NCBI GenBank assembly: GCA_030038765.1
Contig: JASHRA010000079.1
Location: 1-6,016 of the forward strand
Length of the DNA stretch: 6,016 nucleotides
Direction: 5' to 3'
From: Candidatus Dormiibacterota bacterium
GTDB lineage: Bacteria; Chloroflexota; Dormibacteria; Aeolococcales; Bog-877
Position numbers and translations under genes: made by a program. The notes beneath the pieces were generated by a model. That model was not told the origin of the DNA and ran no database searches. It saw only the letters and a list, made by a program, of their open reading frames with translations. This document shows, in pieces, positions 5,071-6,016 of this stretch (within the stretch, counting starts at the first letter, position 1; each line of letters begins with the position of its first letter).

Positions 5071-6016
5071 ATGGATGACGACCTGCGCTACCGGGCAGTG
5101 CGCTCGCGGGATGCTCGCTTCGACGGCTGGTTCTTCGTCGCCGTCACCACGACGCGCATCTACTGCCGTCCCAGCTGCGCGTCCGTCGTCCCCCGCCGAG
5201 ATCGCGTGCGCTTCTACCCCACGGCCGCGGCCGCCCAGCTCGCCGGCTTCCGCGCCTGCAAGCGCTGCCGCCCCGACGCCGCTCCCGGATCTCCGGAGTG
5301 GAACCGCCGCGACGACACCGTCGCGCGCGCCATGCGCGCGATCTCCGATGGCGTCGTGGACCGCGACGGAGTCGTGGGCTTGGCGCGGCGTCTCGGATAC
5401 TCGCCGCGTCAGCTGCGGCGCGTGCTGCTCGCGGACGTGGGCGCGGGCCCGCTGGACCTGGCGCGCGCTCAACGCGCGCAGGCAGCACGCATCCTTCTCC
5501 AGACCACGGAGCTGAGGATCGCGGACGTCGCGTTCGCGGCCGGCTTCGGCAGCGTGCGACAGTTCAACGACACGATCCAGGCCGTGTTCGGCGAGTCGCC
5601 GAGCTCGCTCCGGGCGCGGTGCGGCGCGCGGGGGGTCGCGGACGGTAGCACTGCGGGCGGCGCGCTGAGGCTGCGGCTCGCGTACCGCGCGCCGCTGCCG
5701 GCCCAGCGCGTGTTCGCGTTCCTCGCGGCGCGTGCCGTGCCCGGGATAGAGGAGGGAGACGAAACGTTCTACCGGCGCTCGCTGTCGCTGCCCAACGCGG
5801 CGGGCGTGGTCACGGTGCGCGCACCCCGGGGCGCCGGCGGGTACATGGAAGCTGAGCTCGACCTGGAGGACCTGCGAGACCTCACGGCCGCGGTCAAGCG
5901 CACGCGCCGCCAGCTCGACCTGGACTGTGACCCGGAGGCGGTCCTGGAGCTGCTCGGGCGGGACGCGCTGCTGGGCCCGGCGGCGCGCGCGCTGCCCGGC
6001 CTCCGGGTGCCGGGCC
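5071..6016 (+). CDS. alkA: Ada-AlkA fusion: methyl-sensing regulator/3-methyladenine DNA glycosylase (3' end beyond window)
   Basis: ATG at 5071 opens 315 codons that continue past the window edge. Residues 5-70 are the Ada Zn-binding methyl-acceptor domain, with YCRPSC and CKRC giving four ligands Cys32, Cys36, Cys63 and Cys66. By analogy with E. coli Ada, Cys32 would take a methyl group from DNA phosphotriesters. Residues 82-182 are an AraC-type double helix-turn-helix; the second half carries ADVAFAAGFGSVRQFN and FGESPSSLR. Residues 198-280 match the AlkA N-terminal domain (LRLRLAYRAPLP, RAVPGIEEGDETFYRR). The segment ending PGLRVPG normally leads straight into the HhH-GPD glycosylase domain, which lies outside. 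No O6-methylguanine methyltransferase domain lies between HTH and AlkA, the arrangement known for actinobacterial AlkA proteins. It would sense alkylation, activate repair genes (perhaps itself) and excise alkylated bases. It begins a separate unit after the hairpin. Confidence 0.92.
   Translation, partial: MDDDLRYRAVRSRDARFDGWFFVAVTTTRIYCRPSCASVVPRRDRVRFYPTAAAAQLAGFRACKRCRPDAAPGSPEWNRRDDTVARAMRAISDGVVDRDGVVGLARRLGYSPRQLRRVLLADVGAGPLDLARAQRAQAARILLQTTELRIADVAFAAGFGSVRQFNDTIQAVFGESPSSLRARCGARGVADGSTAGGALRLRLAYRAPLPAQRVFAFLAARAVPGIEEGDETFYRRSLSLPNAAGVVTVRAPRGAGGYMEAELDLEDLRDLTAAVKRTRRQLDLDCDPEAVLELLGRDALLGPAARALPGLRVPG

Noticed and set aside
4963..5515. Overlapping open frames on both strands at the start of the Ada-AlkA gene
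   Set aside because: Ser/Arg/Ala-rich shadows. The frame from ATG 5071 has the Ada zinc cysteines and AraC helices and stays open to the window edge.
1..6016. CRISPR array, tRNA, rRNA, insertion sequence or phage gene
   Set aside because: No regularly spaced repeats, cloverleaf-like segments, transposase motifs or terminal inverted repeats were seen. Nearly all of the window is accounted for by five genes and short intergenic gaps.

Overview
This window is very GC-rich (by eye above 70%) with dense, stop-poor shadow frames on both strands, GTG starts and several promoter-like hexamers lying almost directly in front of start codons. Together with the protein families this suggests a high-GC actinobacterium, possibly a deep-branching one such as Thermoleophilia or Acidimicrobiia. 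The class-level placement is a guess from style and cannot be proved from this sequence alone.

Layout. (1) 1-752, minus strand: a serine hydrolase of the class A beta-lactamase fold, running off the left edge. (2) 753-882: a 130-bp divergent intergenic region. (3) 883-2676, plus: a secreted solute-binding protein of ABC peptide-transporter type (SBP family 5), closed by a strong GC hairpin at 2693-2722 and not followed by permease genes. (4) 2734-3723: a TATATT element seven bases ahead of an ATG that opens a 10-codon mini-ORF. Its stop overlaps the GTG start of an S66 LD-carboxypeptidase (LdcA/MccF family). (5) 3710-4966: a diaminopimelate decarboxylase-family PLP enzyme whose start overlaps the carboxypeptidase by 14 nt, so the two form an operon. 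A hairpin follows at 4986-5012. (6) 5071-6016: the first 315 codons of an Ada-AlkA fusion (methyl-sensing Zn domain, AraC HTH, AlkA N-domain), running off the right edge.

How the genes may fit together. The first four protein families can all be tied to peptidoglycan or peptides: a penicillin-recognising serine hydrolase, an oligopeptide-type binding protein, an LD-carboxypeptidase (murein tetrapeptide D-Ala removal or peptide-antibiotic immunity) and an enzyme that decarboxylates meso-diaminopimelate. A cell-wall peptide scavenging or recycling role is an attractive but unproven reading. The alkylation-repair gene at the right end looks like a separate transcription unit and uses Ala codons differently from the binding-protein gene (GCG rather than GCC).

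I see no tRNA, rRNA, CRISPR array, insertion sequence or phage gene. The most unusual local structure is the apparent leaderless mini-ORF and its imperfect 29-nt tandem repeat at the start of the carboxypeptidase gene.
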